Shown here in pieces: positions 51,971-61,000 of a stretch of 64,000 nucleotides of DNA. Source of the DNA: Methylobacterium platani (GTDB taxonomy: Bacteria > Pseudomonadota > Alphaproteobacteria > Rhizobiales > Beijerinckiaceae). Numbering within the stretch: the first letter of the stretch is position 1; each line of letters opens with the position of its first letter. Position numbers and translations under genes: made by a program. Under the pieces are notes generated by a model. It was not told the origin of the DNA. It made no database searches and saw only the letters and a list, made by a program, of their open reading frames with translations. The DNA is taken from assembly GCF_001653715.1 (NCBI RefSeq), contig NZ_LWHQ01000009.1, forward strand, positions 1 through 64,000, written 5' to 3'.

Positions 51971-52369
51971 TCAGCCCTTGACGCCGACTGGCTTGAACAC
52001 CCCCGTCGAGGTCGCCACCACCCGTCCGGCCTCGTCGCGGATCTCGGCGTCGCAGAACAGGATCGACCGGCCGGCCCGGGTCACCCGGCCTTCCGCCAGC
52101 AGAACGCCGTGGCCCGGCGAGAGGAAGCGGGTCTGCATGTCGAGGGTCACCACCGGGCGGCCGGCGGTGAGCCGCGCCACCGTGCCCATGGCGATGTCGA
52201 GCAGGGTGCAGAGGATGCCGCCATGGGCGATGCCGAGGTTGTTGCCGTGCTGCGGCCCCAGCTCCAGGCGCAGGCGCGTGCGGCCGTCGACGACGCCGAG
52301 AGCCTCGATGCCGCAGAGCCGGGCGAACGGGATGTTCGCCCCGAAGATCATGTCGTCCGCCGCGTCCAT
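51971..52369 (-). CDS. PaaI/YdiI-type hotdog thioesterase
   Basis: A 132-residue cytosolic acyl-CoA thioesterase. The hotdog motif HGNNLGIAHGGILCTLLDIAMG contains the conserved HGG and catalytic Asp; FLSPGHGVLLAEGRVTRAGRSILFCDAEI follows on the sheet. Such enzymes release CoA from aryl or hydroxyacyl thioesters. ATG 52369 gives the normal length; the frame extends far upstream across the divergent phosphatase gene and must be ignored there. Divergent start-to-start gap with the phosphatase is 75 bases, so they share a promoter region. Confidence 0.87.
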   Translation of the reverse strand: MDAADDMIFGANIPFARLCGIEALGVVDGRTRLRLELGPQHGNNLGIAHGGILCTLLDIAMGTVARLTAGRPVVTLDMQTRFLSPGHGVLLAEGRVTRAGRSILFCDAEIRDEAGRVVATSTGVFKPVGVKG

Positions 52370-52444
52370 CGTGTCGCTCCGTCTCGTGTCGCCGCACCTA
52401 TGCGGAGTGTTCGCCAGCCTGGCAATTCGGGGTATGACGGGGGC

Positions 52445-53131
52445 ATGAGCGCCCAGACCCCCTCCTCCTTCGTCCGTACCCGCTGGTGGTGGGTGCGCCA
52501 CGCCCCCGTGCGGGGCGACGGCGGCCGCATCTACGGCGGCCGCGACATCCCGTGCGATTGCGGCGACGCGCAGGTCTTCTCCGGCCTCGCCCCGGTGCTG
52601 CCCCGCGGCGCGGTCTGGGTCGCGAGCCATCTCGGCCGCACCCGCCAGACCGCCGAGGCCCTGTGGCAGGCGGGCGACTTCACGGTCGACGGCGCGGTCC
52701 CTCGCCTCACCGCGCTCCCGGCCCTGGCCGAGCAGAATCTCGGCGAGTGGCAGGGCCTCGACCGCGCCCGCTTCTTCGCCGAGCGCCAGCCCGCCGCCGC
52801 GAGCTACTGGTTCGCCCCCGCCGACGAGCGCCCGCCGGGCGGCGAGAGCTTTGCCGAACTCTGCGCGCGGGTGAACGCCGCGATCGCCGAGCTCACCGCC
52901 GAGCATAGCGGCCGCGACATCGTGGCGGTGGCCCATGGCGGCACCATCCGGGCGGCGATCGCGCTCGCGCTGAACGTGCCTCCCCAGGGCGGCCTCGCCT
53001 TCGCGGTCGAGAACTGCTCGCTCACCCGCCTCGACCACTACGCCGGTCCCGACGGGGCGGGCTGGCGCATCGGGATGGTCAACGGGCAGCCCTGGCTCGG
53101 CGCGGCCGAGGGAGCCGGGCCGGCCGCCTGA
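52445..53131 (+). CDS. histidine phosphatase family protein
   Basis: A 228-residue cytosolic phosphatase of the phosphoglycerate-mutase fold. The catalytic loop is WWVRHAPV with Arg 18-His 19 (RHA instead of the common RHG), followed by SHLGRTRQTAEALW and the second-His motif VAVAHGGTIRAA. ENLGEWQG-like QNLGEWQGLD is the acid/base Glu region. RHAPV is the form seen in alpha-ribazole phosphatase (CobC)-like and related members, but there are no cobalamin genes nearby. ATG 52445; specificity unknown. Confidence 0.87.
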   Translation: MSAQTPSSFVRTRWWWVRHAPVRGDGGRIYGGRDIPCDCGDAQVFSGLAPVLPRGAVWVASHLGRTRQTAEALWQAGDFTVDGAVPRLTALPALAEQNLGEWQGLDRARFFAERQPAAASYWFAPADERPPGGESFAELCARVNAAIAELTAEHSGRDIVAVAHGGTIRAAIALALNVPPQGGLAFAVENCSLTRLDHYAGPDGAGWRIGMVNGQPWLGAAEGAGPAA

Positions 53132-53139
53132 CGGGCAGT

Positions 53140-53179
53140 GAAGCGGGGCCATACCGGTTTTTCAGCACCGCCCCGCTTC
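53140..53179 (+). terminator. stem-loop after the phosphatase gene
   Basis: GAAGCGGGGC and GCCCCGCTTC form a 10-bp stem with a 20-base loop just after the phosphatase stop. TTGACA at 53188-53193 immediately downstream is a possible -35 box for the binding-protein gene; I see no clear -10. Confidence 0.5.
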
Positions 53180-53279
53180 TCCCGCAGTTGACAACCGGGT
53201 CCCCTTGTCCGGACCATGCACCCGGGCGCCCTCGACGGCGTACCGCTTGAACGAACGTCTTCGACGAAGGACGGACCGG

Positions 53280-54536
53280 GTGAGGACAACGCTTCTGGCG
53301 GCGGCTCTGGCCGTCGGTGTGCCGGGCATGGCCTGGCAGGGGGCGGCGCGCGCGCAGCAGGCGCCGGCCGCGAATGCGCAGCAGGTCTCGGCGAAGGTGT
53401 CCGACGGCGTGGTCCGCCTCGGGTTCCTGCTCGACATGTCGGGTCCCTATGCCGACGTGACCGGGCCCGGGAGCGCCGCGGCGGCCCGCATGGCGGTGGA
53501 GGATTTCGGCGGCACGGTGCTGGGCGCCCCCGTCGAGGTCGTGGTCGCCGACCACCAGAACAAGCCCGACATCGCGGCGGCGACGGCGCGTGCCTGGTTC
53601 GATACCGGCGGGGTCGACGCGATCCTCGACGTGGCGGCCTCGGCGACCGCGCTCGCCGCCGCCGACATCGCCAAGGCCAAGAACAAGGTGATCGTGTTCA
53701 ACGGTCCGGGCGCGGTGCGGCTCACCAACGAGGCCTGCTCCCCCGTCTCGGTCCACTGGGCCTACGACACCTACGCGCTCGCGAATTCCACCGCGCTCGC
53801 CACCGTGAAGGCCGGGGGCACGTCGTGGTTCTTCGTCACCGCCGACTACGCCTTCGGCCAGGACCTCGAGCGCGACGCGAGCGCGGTGGTGAAGGCGCAG
53901 GGCGGCAAGGTGCTGGGGAGCGTGCGGGTGCCGCTCAACACGGCCGATTTCTACTCCTTCCTGCTCCAGGCGCAGGCGTCGGGCGCCACGGTGGTGGGGC
54001 TCGCCAATGCGGGCGCCGACACCACCAACGCGATCAAGCAGGCGGCCGAGTTCGGCCTGACGCAAGGCGGCCAGACGCTCGCCGGGCTGCTGGTCTACAT
54101 CAGCGACGTCCACAGCCTCGGCCTCAAGGCGACGCAGGGCATGCGGCTCACGGAGGGGTTCTACTGGGACCTCAACGACGAGACGCGGGCGTGGTCGAAG
54201 CGCTACTTCGACCGCGTCGGCAAGATGCCGAACATGTCCCAGGCCGGCGTCTACTCGACGGTGATGCACTACCTGAAGGCGGTGCGCAAAGCCGGCACCG
54301 ACGAGACCGCCGCGGTGATGACGGCGATGCGCGCGATGCCCGTCGACGACTTCTACGCCCGCGGCGGGCGCATCCGGGAGGACGGCCGCATGGTCCACGA
54401 CATGTACCTGTTCGAGGTCAAGACGCCCGAGCAGTCGAAGGGCCCCTGGGACCTCTACCGGCTCGTCGCCACGGTCCCGGGCGACCAAGCCTTCCAGCCG
54501 CTCTCCGCCTCCCGCTGCCCCCTGGTGAAGAAATGA
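53280..54536 (+). CDS. ABC substrate-binding protein, branched-chain-type, without own transporter genes
   Basis: A 418-residue periplasmic protein. From the GTG at 53280 it begins RTTLLAAALAVGVPGMAWQG with cleavage after ARA. The mature domain starts VVRLGFLLDMSGPYADVTGPGSAAAARMAVEDFGG and has VVVADHQNKPDIAAATARAWFD, as in HAAT-family receptors for aromatic or other small acids. No permease or ATPase is adjacent; instead a cyclase-family hydrolase and a 3-hydroxyacyl-CoA dehydrogenase follow. It may share a distant transporter. A TTG upstream would add an Arg-rich extension. Confidence 0.87.
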   Translation: MRTTLLAAALAVGVPGMAWQGAARAQQAPAANAQQVSAKVSDGVVRLGFLLDMSGPYADVTGPGSAAAARMAVEDFGGTVLGAPVEVVVADHQNKPDIAAATARAWFDTGGVDAILDVAASATALAAADIAKAKNKVIVFNGPGAVRLTNEACSPVSVHWAYDTYALANSTALATVKAGGTSWFFVTADYAFGQDLERDASAVVKAQGGKVLGSVRVPLNTADFYSFLLQAQASGATVVGLANAGADTTNAIKQAAEFGLTQGGQTLAGLLVYISDVHSLGLKATQGMRLTEGFYWDLNDETRAWSKRYFDRVGKMPNMSQAGVYSTVMHYLKAVRKAGTDETAAVMTAMRAMPVDDFYARGGRIREDGRMVHDMYLFEVKTPEQSKGPWDLYRLVATVPGDQAFQPLSASRCPLVKK

Positions 54537-54651
54537 CCCCGATGGCCGGACCATTGCAACCGGACGGCCCCCGGCCGTCGGCACGCGCGACCGCGCGCCG
54601 CCGCGCGTGCGGCGGATCGCTCATCCGGCGCCAGCAGCGAGGGCAACAATC

Positions 54652-55680
54652 ATGACGATGCGCTGGCGCCGCCGCCCGGAGGGCTCGACCTGGGGCGATT
54701 TCGGCCCCGACGACGAGCTCGGCCGGCTCAACCTGCTGACCCCCGAGAAGGTGCGCCAGGGCGCCGCCGAGGTGCGGGAGGGGCTGACCTTCTGCCTCAG
54801 CCTGCCGCTCGACTTCCCGGGCGGCAACGTGCTGAACCCGCGCCGCCACCCGCCGCAGATCCGCCCGACGGTGCGGGCGAGCGGCCGGCCGAACATGAAC
54901 TTCCTCGTGTGCGAGGAGGTGCCCGACGCCACCGACGTCATCAGCGACGACCTCGCGGTGCTGCACCTGCAATACTCGACGCAGTGGGACAGCCTCGCCC
55001 ATGTCGGCTCGCTGTTCGACGTCGAGGGCGACGGCACCCCGCGCCCGGTCTACTACAACGGCTTCCGGGCCGGCTCCGACATCACCGGGCCGACGGTGGC
55101 GGAGGAGGCGGGCGCGCCCTCCCGCGCCCAGGCGCTCGGCATCGAGCGCCTGGCCGAGCGCGGCATGCAGGGCCGCGGCGTGATGATCGACCTGCACGCC
55201 CATCTCGGCGATGCCCGGGTGGCGGTGGGCTACGACCAGTTGCGGCAGATCCTCGACGCCGACGGCGTGACGGTCGAGCCCGGCGACATGGTCTGCCTGC
55301 ATACGGGCTTCGCCGAGCGGCTGCTCGGCATGAACCGCAACCCCGACCCGGCCGTGGTCCACGACCTCTGCGCCGGCCTCGACGGGCGCGACCGCAAGCT
55401 CCTCAACTGGATCACCGATTCGGGGCTCGTCGCCCTCATCGCCGACAACTACGCGGTCGAGGTCCATCCGGCGCTGCCGGGCGACGGCTGCTGCGCCACC
55501 CTGCCGCTCCACGAGCATTGCCTGTTCCGGCTCGGGGTCAATCTCGGCGAGTTGTGGCACCTCACCCCGCTCGCCACCTGGCTGCGGGCGAACGGTCGCC
55601 ACCGCTTCCTCCTCACCGCGCCTCCCTTGCGGCTGCCGGGCGCGGTCGGCTCGCCGACGACGCCGATCGCCACGGTATGA
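54652..55680 (+). CDS. cyclase-family hydrolase (kynurenine-formamidase-like fold)
   Basis: A 342-residue cytosolic protein. N-terminal GSTWGDFGPDDELGRLNLLTPEKV and the motif STQWDSLAHVGSLFDVEG (metal-binding Asp/His) are those of the larger cyclase-family proteins found in aromatic or cyclic-compound catabolism; GVMIDLHAHLGD, VEPGDMVCLHTGF and LALHE-like LPLHEHCLFRLGVNLGELWHL follow. Family chemistry is metal-dependent hydrolysis of an amide or lactone-like bond. It follows the binding protein after 115 bases. ATG 54652 or 54658. Substrate unknown. Confidence 0.83.
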   Translation: MTMRWRRRPEGSTWGDFGPDDELGRLNLLTPEKVRQGAAEVREGLTFCLSLPLDFPGGNVLNPRRHPPQIRPTVRASGRPNMNFLVCEEVPDATDVISDDLAVLHLQYSTQWDSLAHVGSLFDVEGDGTPRPVYYNGFRAGSDITGPTVAEEAGAPSRAQALGIERLAERGMQGRGVMIDLHAHLGDARVAVGYDQLRQILDADGVTVEPGDMVCLHTGFAERLLGMNRNPDPAVVHDLCAGLDGRDRKLLNWITDSGLVALIADNYAVEVHPALPGDGCCATLPLHEHCLFRLGVNLGELWHLTPLATWLRANGRHRFLLTAPPLRLPGAVGSPTTPIATV

Positions 55681-55838
55681 CGAGCGGATGAGCGTCCGAC
55701 GGTCGTGCGGGATCCGCGTCAGTCCGCACCTCCCGGCCGCGACCTCGGGATGAGGCCGCGCCCGGGAGAGGAAGGCCGCGACCGCGGACGGCCTCTGTCG
55801 GCGCGAACGCACGAAGCATCCATCGACGGGAGAACAGC

Positions 55839-56789
55839 ATGAGCGAGATCGCGGTCGTCGGGGCCGGGCTGATGGGGCACGGCATCGCCCTGGTGCTGGC
55901 GCTGGGCGGGCATCATGTACGGCTGACGGACAGCCGGCCCGAGACCCTGAAGCGGGTGCCGGGCCTGATCGCCTCGGCCCTCGACACCCTGCGGGAGGCC
56001 GGCGCGGTCGGGCCCGACTGGACGCCCGAGCGCGCGGCTGAGGCGATCCGCCTCGAACCCGAGCTCGCCGCGACCGTCTCCGGCGCGAGCCTCGTCATCG
56101 AGGCGATCACCGAGAACCCGGAGGCGAAGCGCACCCTGTTCGCCGAACTCGACCGGCTCTGCGCGCCCGAGACGAGGATCGCCAGCAACACCAGCTACCT
56201 CGACGTCTTCCCGCTGATCCCGGAGGGCCGGCAGCGGAACGCCCTGGTGATGCACTGGTACACCCCGCCCTACATCGTCGACCTCGTCGACGTGGTGCCG
56301 GGGCCGCAGACCGATCCGGCCGTGATCGAGGAGGCGCGCCAGCTGGTGCTCGGCCTCGGCCAGGTGCCGATCGTGCTCAAGCGCTTCATCCCGGGCTACG
56401 TCGCCAACCGGATCCAGTCGGCGATCTCGGCCGAGGTCTACCACCTCCTCGACGAGGGCGTGGCCTCGGCCCGCGAGATCGACGACGCGATCATCCACGG
56501 CCTCGCCTTGCGCATCCCGATCCTCGGTCATCTCGCCAAGGCGGATTTCACCGGCATCGAGCTCCTGCGCCACGCGCTCGCCAATGCCAGCTACAGCCCG
56601 CCCCCGGCACGGACCCGCTCGGAGGCGATCGACGGCCTCGTGGCGGAGGGGCGCACCGGCGTGATGGCCGGCAAGGGCTTCTTCGACTGGGGCGGGCGCG
56701 ACCCGGCCGAGCTGTTCCGCGACCGCGACCGCCGGCTCCTCGCCCTCAAGCAGGCGATGAAGCAGGTCGGCCGGATGGAGGGCGACTGA
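55839..56789 (+). CDS. 3-hydroxyacyl-CoA dehydrogenase-family protein
   Basis: A 316-residue NAD-dependent dehydrogenase, second in this window. Rossmann motif VVGAGLMGHGIA at 6-17, ASNTSYLDV (catalytic Ser-type region), ALVMHWYTPPYIVDLVDVVPG (catalytic His), and the helical domain from ~180 with FIPGYVANRIQSAI. HWYTPP instead of HFFNPV shows it belongs to a separate subgroup, probably acting on free hydroxy acids. It follows the cyclase after 158 bases and probably belongs to the same pathway. GGGAGAACAGC precedes the ATG. Confidence 0.86.
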   Translation: MSEIAVVGAGLMGHGIALVLALGGHHVRLTDSRPETLKRVPGLIASALDTLREAGAVGPDWTPERAAEAIRLEPELAATVSGASLVIEAITENPEAKRTLFAELDRLCAPETRIASNTSYLDVFPLIPEGRQRNALVMHWYTPPYIVDLVDVVPGPQTDPAVIEEARQLVLGLGQVPIVLKRFIPGYVANRIQSAISAEVYHLLDEGVASAREIDDAIIHGLALRIPILGHLAKADFTGIELLRHALANASYSPPPARTRSEAIDGLVAEGRTGVMAGKGFFDWGGRDPAELFRDRDRRLLALKQAMKQVGRMEGD

Positions 56790-56857
56790 CCCGTCGACCG
56801 GCGCCGCCGCGGCGCTATAACGATCAGCCGTGAGTGCGGAAGGCGAGGCGGCGGCCC

Positions 56858-57847
56858 ATGTTCGAGTTCCCGGTCCTGTTCGGCGACATCGGTGGCACCA
56901 ACGCGCGCTTCGCCGTGCAGGAGAAGCCGGGCGCCGAGCCGGTGGTGCTCGCCCACGAGAAGACGGCCGCCTATCCCGATCCGAGCGCGGCGATCCGCGC
57001 CGCGCTCGCCGAGAGCCGGGTCGCCCCGCCGCGCTCGGCGATCCTGGCGGTAGCCGCCCGGGTCGACGGGCCGGCGGTGCACCTCACCAACGCCCATTGG
57101 GTGATCGAGGGCGAGCGGATCGGCCGCGATTTCGGCCTCGCGAGCTGCCGGGTCGTCAACGACTACGTCCCGGTGGCGGCCGGCGCCGCCGCCCTCGACC
57201 CGGCCGGGCGCGACAGCTCGATCCTCGAGCAGATCGGCCCGACCCTCTGCCCCGACGGCGGCGCGCGCCTCGTGCTCGGTCCCGGCACCGGCTTCGGCGC
57301 CGCCGGCCTCGTCCCCTACGGCAAGCAGCTCGCCATCGTCTCGACGGAGGCCGGCCACGTCGATTTCGGCCCGAGCGACGACGAGGAGATCGCGTTCTGG
57401 CCGCAGCTCGCCCGGATCGAGGGCCGGATCACCGTCGAGTCGCTCCTGTCGGGCCCCGGCCTCAGCCGGCTCCATGCCGGCCTCGGCGGGGCCGAGCTGG
57501 ACCCGAAGGACATCACCGAGCGCGGGATGTCCGGCGAGGACCCGGCGGCGCAGCGCACGCTGCGGGTCTTTTCCAAGCTGCTCGGGCGGCTCTGCGGCGA
57601 CCTCGCCCTCACCTTCCTCGCCACCGGCGGGGTCTATATCGGCGGCGGCATCGCGCCCCGGATCCTCGACGTGCTGAACGAGGGCACCTTCCGCCGGGCG
57701 TTCGAGCACAAGCCGCCCTTCTCCGACCGGATGAGCAGGATCCCGACCTGCGTCATCACCATCGCCGATCCGGCGCTGACCGGCCTCTCGGCGCTCGCCT
57801 GCCACCCGGAGCGGTTCGCCTACGACGGGCAGCACTGGACGGCGTGA
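56858..57847 (+). CDS. glk: glucokinase
   Basis: A 329-residue ROK-unrelated (E. coli Glk-type) glucokinase phosphorylating glucose at C6 with ATP. GDIGGTNARFAV (9-20) is the phosphate-1 loop, VVNDYV holds catalytic Asp 102, GPGTGFGAAGLVP is the phosphate-2 loop, STEAGHVDFGP gives glucose-binding Glu 164/His 167, and FLATGGVYIGGGIAPRI is the adenosine motif. ATG 56858 matches the family; a GTG at 56834 would add 8 basic residues. Stands alone between unrelated genes. Confidence 0.95.
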   Translation: MFEFPVLFGDIGGTNARFAVQEKPGAEPVVLAHEKTAAYPDPSAAIRAALAESRVAPPRSAILAVAARVDGPAVHLTNAHWVIEGERIGRDFGLASCRVVNDYVPVAAGAAALDPAGRDSSILEQIGPTLCPDGGARLVLGPGTGFGAAGLVPYGKQLAIVSTEAGHVDFGPSDDEEIAFWPQLARIEGRITVESLLSGPGLSRLHAGLGGAELDPKDITERGMSGEDPAAQRTLRVFSKLLGRLCGDLALTFLATGGVYIGGGIAPRILDVLNEGTFRRAFEHKPPFSDRMSRIPTCVITIADPALTGLSALACHPERFAYDGQHWTA

Positions 57848-57863
57848 GGGGCAAGGCCCCGCG

Positions 57864-58277
57864 CTAGTACCCCTTCCACAATCCCGGCGTCGCCAGCTCG
57901 ACGAGGTGCCCGTCCGGATCGCGGAAATACAGGCTGACGCCGCCGCGCGGCCAGGTGGTCCGGCCCTCGACCGCGATCCCGTGCGCCGCCAGGTGGTCCT
58001 CCCACGCCGGCAGCGCGTCGGCGGAGATCGACAGGGCGAGGTGCAGCGGACCCGCGCCGTCATGGGGCGGGATGGTGCCGCCGGGCGTCGGCACCGGATG
58101 CAGCGAGCCGCCGCGGGGAAACAGCAGCAGGACGCCGCGCCCGGCGACGTCGTAGGCGCGCATCCGGTGGTCCTCGTGGAGGTAGGGCAGGCCCATCGGC
58201 CCGCCCCAGAACGCCGCCGCCCGCGCGAGGTCGTCGACGTAGAGAACCGTCTCGAGGATTCCGGTGAGGTCCGGCAT
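57864..58277 (-). CDS. VOC-superfamily (glyoxalase/bleomycin-resistance-fold) protein
   Basis: A 137-residue protein with two beta-alpha-beta3 units. ILETVLYVDDLARAAAFWGGPMGLPYL forms the first unit, GPLHLALSIS gives the second-unit His, and SLYFRDPDGHLVELATPGLW ends with the metal-ligand Glu. Metal-dependent lyase, dioxygenase or binding functions are all possible in this fold. Convergent with glucokinase, 16 bases between stops. Confidence 0.88.
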   Translation of the reverse strand: MPDLTGILETVLYVDDLARAAAFWGGPMGLPYLHEDHRMRAYDVAGRGVLLLFPRGGSLHPVPTPGGTIPPHDGAGPLHLALSISADALPAWEDHLAAHGIAVEGRTTWPRGGVSLYFRDPDGHLVELATPGLWKGY

Positions 58278-58322
58278 CGTGCTGCCTCCGTGCCGGGGTA
58301 ACGCGCGGGCCGCCGCGACGGT

Positions 58323-58814
58323 TTACGCCGCCGCCGGGTTGACGGCCTCCTCGGCGAGTTCGGAGAGCAGCTCGTCGGTGTTCTCCTCCTCGACCAGGGT
58401 CTCCTTGATCAGGGACTCGGCCTCCGAGAACCCGAGTTGCTTCGCCCAGGCCAGGAGCGTGCCGTAGCGGGTGATCTCGTAATGCTCGACCGCCTGCGCG
58501 GCGGCGATCAGGCCGGCATCGAGGGCATCGCTGCCGGCGAAGTCCTGCATCACCTCCTCGCCCTCGGCGATGATGCCCTGGATCGCCTGGCAGGTGACGC
58601 CCTCGGGCTTCTCGCCGACGATCCGGAAGACCTGGTCGAGACGCTTCACTTGGCCCCGGGTCTCCTCGACATGGACGCTGAGCGCGCCGCGCAGCTCGTC
58701 CGAGCGGGCCGCCTGCGCCATTTTCGGCAGCGCCTTCAGGATCGCGTTCTCGGCGAAGTAGGTGTCCTTGAGCTGGTGAAGGAAGAGCGCGCGAAGGTTC
58801 TTGTCGTCGGCCAT
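58323..58814 (-). CDS. DUF892 (YciF-like) ferritin-fold protein
   Basis: A 163-residue four-helix-bundle protein. LRALFLHQLKDTYFAENAILKALPKMA starts helix 1; HVEETRGQVKRLDQVF and AVEHYEITRYGTLLAWAKQLG carry the Glu/His residues expected for a di-iron site; an acidic C-terminus (EEENTDELLSELAEE) follows. The family is stress-associated and thought to bind iron; E. coli YciF is a relative. ATG 58814 follows GGGAGCATAAT. Divergent from the ATPase-zeta homologue. Confidence 0.88.
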   Translation of the reverse strand: MADDKNLRALFLHQLKDTYFAENAILKALPKMAQAARSDELRGALSVHVEETRGQVKRLDQVFRIVGEKPEGVTCQAIQGIIAEGEEVMQDFAGSDALDAGLIAAAQAVEHYEITRYGTLLAWAKQLGFSEAESLIKETLVEEENTDELLSELAEEAVNPAAA

Positions 58815-58979
58815 ATTATGCTCCCATGGGGTACCGAGGTGCCCCGGCAACTCGCGGGCGCCGGGCATCGTTCCGGCCGGGGCCCCGGCGATCACGGCTC
58901 GGCGACCGGCCCTGGTCGCGCGGCGAGCTCGTCGCCATCTCGAAGGACGGGGGGCGTGATTCCGCGGGAGATCACCCCG

Positions 58980-59321
58980 ATGACGACGTTGTTCGACGAG
59001 CGGGAGCGCGCGGCCGAGGCGTTGTTCGCCCTCGACGAGGAGCTGCGCTTCCTGGCGCTGGCCCGGCGCAACAAGATGCTGGGAGCCTGGATGTGCGAGC
59101 GGCTGAGCCTCACCGGCGAGGCGGCCGAGGCGTACAAGCGGCACCTGATCGAGGCCGGTGCCGAGACGCCCCCGCTCGGCCGGTCGCCGGACGAGGCCCT
59201 GGCCGACCGGCTGCGGGCCGACCTCGCGGCGAAGGGCGCCGCCGCCGACGATCTGCCCGGGCTGATCGCCCGCACCGGCGCCGAGGCCGCCCGGACCGTG
59301 CGCGAGCAGGCCCGGGGCTGA
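58980..59321 (+). CDS. F1-ATPase inhibitor zeta-subunit family protein (DUF1476)
   Basis: A 113-residue protein. The N-terminus LFDERERAAEALFALDEELRF, followed by ARRNKMLGAWMCERLSLTG and EAAEAYKRHLIEA, matches the alphaproteobacterial zeta subunit, which blocks ATP hydrolysis by F1 in Paracoccus. The C-terminal half differs from the canonical form (PPLGRSPDEALADRLRADL in place of the usual acidic DVLRKVRADL stretch), so this may be a paralogue rather than the housekeeping copy. ATG 58980 follows GGGAGATCACCCCG. It stands between DUF892 and convergent spoVR. Confidence 0.82.
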   Translation: MTTLFDERERAAEALFALDEELRFLALARRNKMLGAWMCERLSLTGEAAEAYKRHLIEAGAETPPLGRSPDEALADRLRADLAAKGAAADDLPGLIARTGAEAARTVREQARG

Positions 59322-59327
59322 TGCATC

Positions 59328-60908
59328 CTAGAAGAAGGTCGGACGCGCGCTGGCGGTGTGCTCCTTGAGCACCGCGCCGGTCGTGGAGTCGACCTCCTTC
59401 ATCAGCACGTCGTAGCCCCACAGGTCGGCGAGGTGCTGCAGCACCCGCATCGCGTCGTCCTTGTTGAGCAGCACCCGGTTGAGCACCTTGTGGTGCAGGA
59501 TCAGCTTGCGGTCGCCCTCGAGATCGACATCCACCACCTCGATGTCGGGATCGAGCCAGGCGACGTCGTATTGCCGCGCGAAGGCCCGGCGCAGGCGCCG
59601 GTAGCCGCGCTCGTCGTGGATCGCCTCGACGCGCAGCTCCGGCTGGTCCGGGTCGTCGGTGACGTGGAACAGCCGCAGCTGGCGCATCAGCTTCGGGCTG
59701 AGGAACTGGGCGATGAAGCTCTCGTCGCGGTAATTGGCCCAGACGTCGCGCAGGACTCCCATCGGATCGCCGCTGCCGGCGATGTCGGGGAACCAGGCCC
59801 GGTCCTCCTCGGTCGGCTCGGTGCAGATGCGGGCGATGTCCGTCATCATGGCAAAGCCGATGGCGTAGGGGTTGTGGCCGCCGTAATGCCGGTCGTCGTA
59901 GGTCGGCTGGCGGATCACGTTGGTGTGCGACTGCAGGAACTCGAGGTAGGCCGCCTCATTGATCTGCCCGGTCTCCGACAGCCGGGTCATGATCCGGTAG
60001 TGGTTGTAGGTGGCGCAGCCCTCGTTCATCACCTTGGTCTGGCGCTGCGGGTAGAAGTACTGCGCCACGTGGCGGACGATGCGCAGGATCTCGCGCTGCC
60101 ACGGCTGCAGCCGCGGCGCCGCCTTCTCCAGGAAATAGAGGATGTTCTCCTGCGGCAGCTCGAGGAGCGCCCGGCGGCGCTCGGCATGCGGATCCGGCTT
60201 GCCCGACTGGGCCTTGGCCGGCAAGGTGCGCCAGAGGTCGTTGTACATCCTCTCCTGGTGCTCGTGGCGCTCGCGCTCGCGGCGCTGCTCGGAGGAGAGG
60301 TCGGGGCGCTTCTTGCGCGGATAGCGGTGGACGCCCTGGTTCATCAGGGCGTGGGCGGCGTCGAGCACCGCCTCGACGGCGTTGTGGCCGTAGCGCTCCT
60401 CGCACCGGGTGATGAAGGTCTTGGCGAATTCCAGGTAGTCGAGAATGCCTTCCGCGTCGGTCCACTGCCGGAAAAGGTAGTTGTTCTTGAAGAAGTGGTT
60501 GTGGCCGAAGGCGGCGTGGGCGATGACGAGCGTCTGCATCGTCGCCGTGTTCTCCTCCATGATGTAGGAGATGCACGGGTCGGAATTGATGACGATCTCG
60601 TAGGCGAGCCCCATCAGGCCGCGGCGGTAGCCGGCCTCGTGCTGGGCGAAGTGCTTGCCGAACGACCAGTGCTTGTAGAACAGCGGCATGCCGATCGACG
60701 CATAGGCGTCGAGCATCTGCTCGGCGGTGATGATCTCGATCTGGTTCGGGTACCAGCTCAGGCCCAGTTCCGGCCCGGCGATCGCCTCGCAGGCGTCGTG
60801 GATGCGCCGGATGGTGTCGAAATCCCAGTCGTTCCCGGTGAAGAGCGGGCCCTTCCTGGCGATCACGGCCGGGCCGGCGGGCCGCGCGTCGAAGGTAGTG
60901 GAACTCAT
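59328..60908 (-). CDS. SpoVR family protein (YcgB-like)
   Basis: A 526-residue cytosolic protein conserved across bacteria. FTGNDWDFDTIRRIHDACEAIA, SWYPNQIEIITAEQMLDAYASIGMPLFYKHWSFGK, and KNNYLFRQWTDAEGILDYLEFAK are signature blocks; HVTDDPDQPELRVEAIHDERGYRRLR begins the C-terminal domain. Biochemistry is unclear; it is almost always coupled to prkA and yeaH, as here, and linked to stress, sporulation or stationary-phase signalling. ATG 60908 is used (GGGAGG 11 bases upstream); ATG 60935 is an alternative that adds nine residues. Confidence 0.93.
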   Translation of the reverse strand: MSSTTFDARPAGPAVIARKGPLFTGNDWDFDTIRRIHDACEAIAGPELGLSWYPNQIEIITAEQMLDAYASIGMPLFYKHWSFGKHFAQHEAGYRRGLMGLAYEIVINSDPCISYIMEENTATMQTLVIAHAAFGHNHFFKNNYLFRQWTDAEGILDYLEFAKTFITRCEERYGHNAVEAVLDAAHALMNQGVHRYPRKKRPDLSSEQRRERERHEHQERMYNDLWRTLPAKAQSGKPDPHAERRRALLELPQENILYFLEKAAPRLQPWQREILRIVRHVAQYFYPQRQTKVMNEGCATYNHYRIMTRLSETGQINEAAYLEFLQSHTNVIRQPTYDDRHYGGHNPYAIGFAMMTDIARICTEPTEEDRAWFPDIAGSGDPMGVLRDVWANYRDESFIAQFLSPKLMRQLRLFHVTDDPDQPELRVEAIHDERGYRRLRRAFARQYDVAWLDPDIEVVDVDLEGDRKLILHHKVLNRVLLNKDDAMRVLQHLADLWGYDVLMKEVDSTTGAVLKEHTASARPTFF

Positions 60909-61000
60909 CGGGCGTCGAACCTCCCGGCGTCTCATGCATCCCCCGGCGGGATGCGGACCTTCAGCTCACGAGCGCGCCCCTCGCGCGGGGCCGCACCCCG

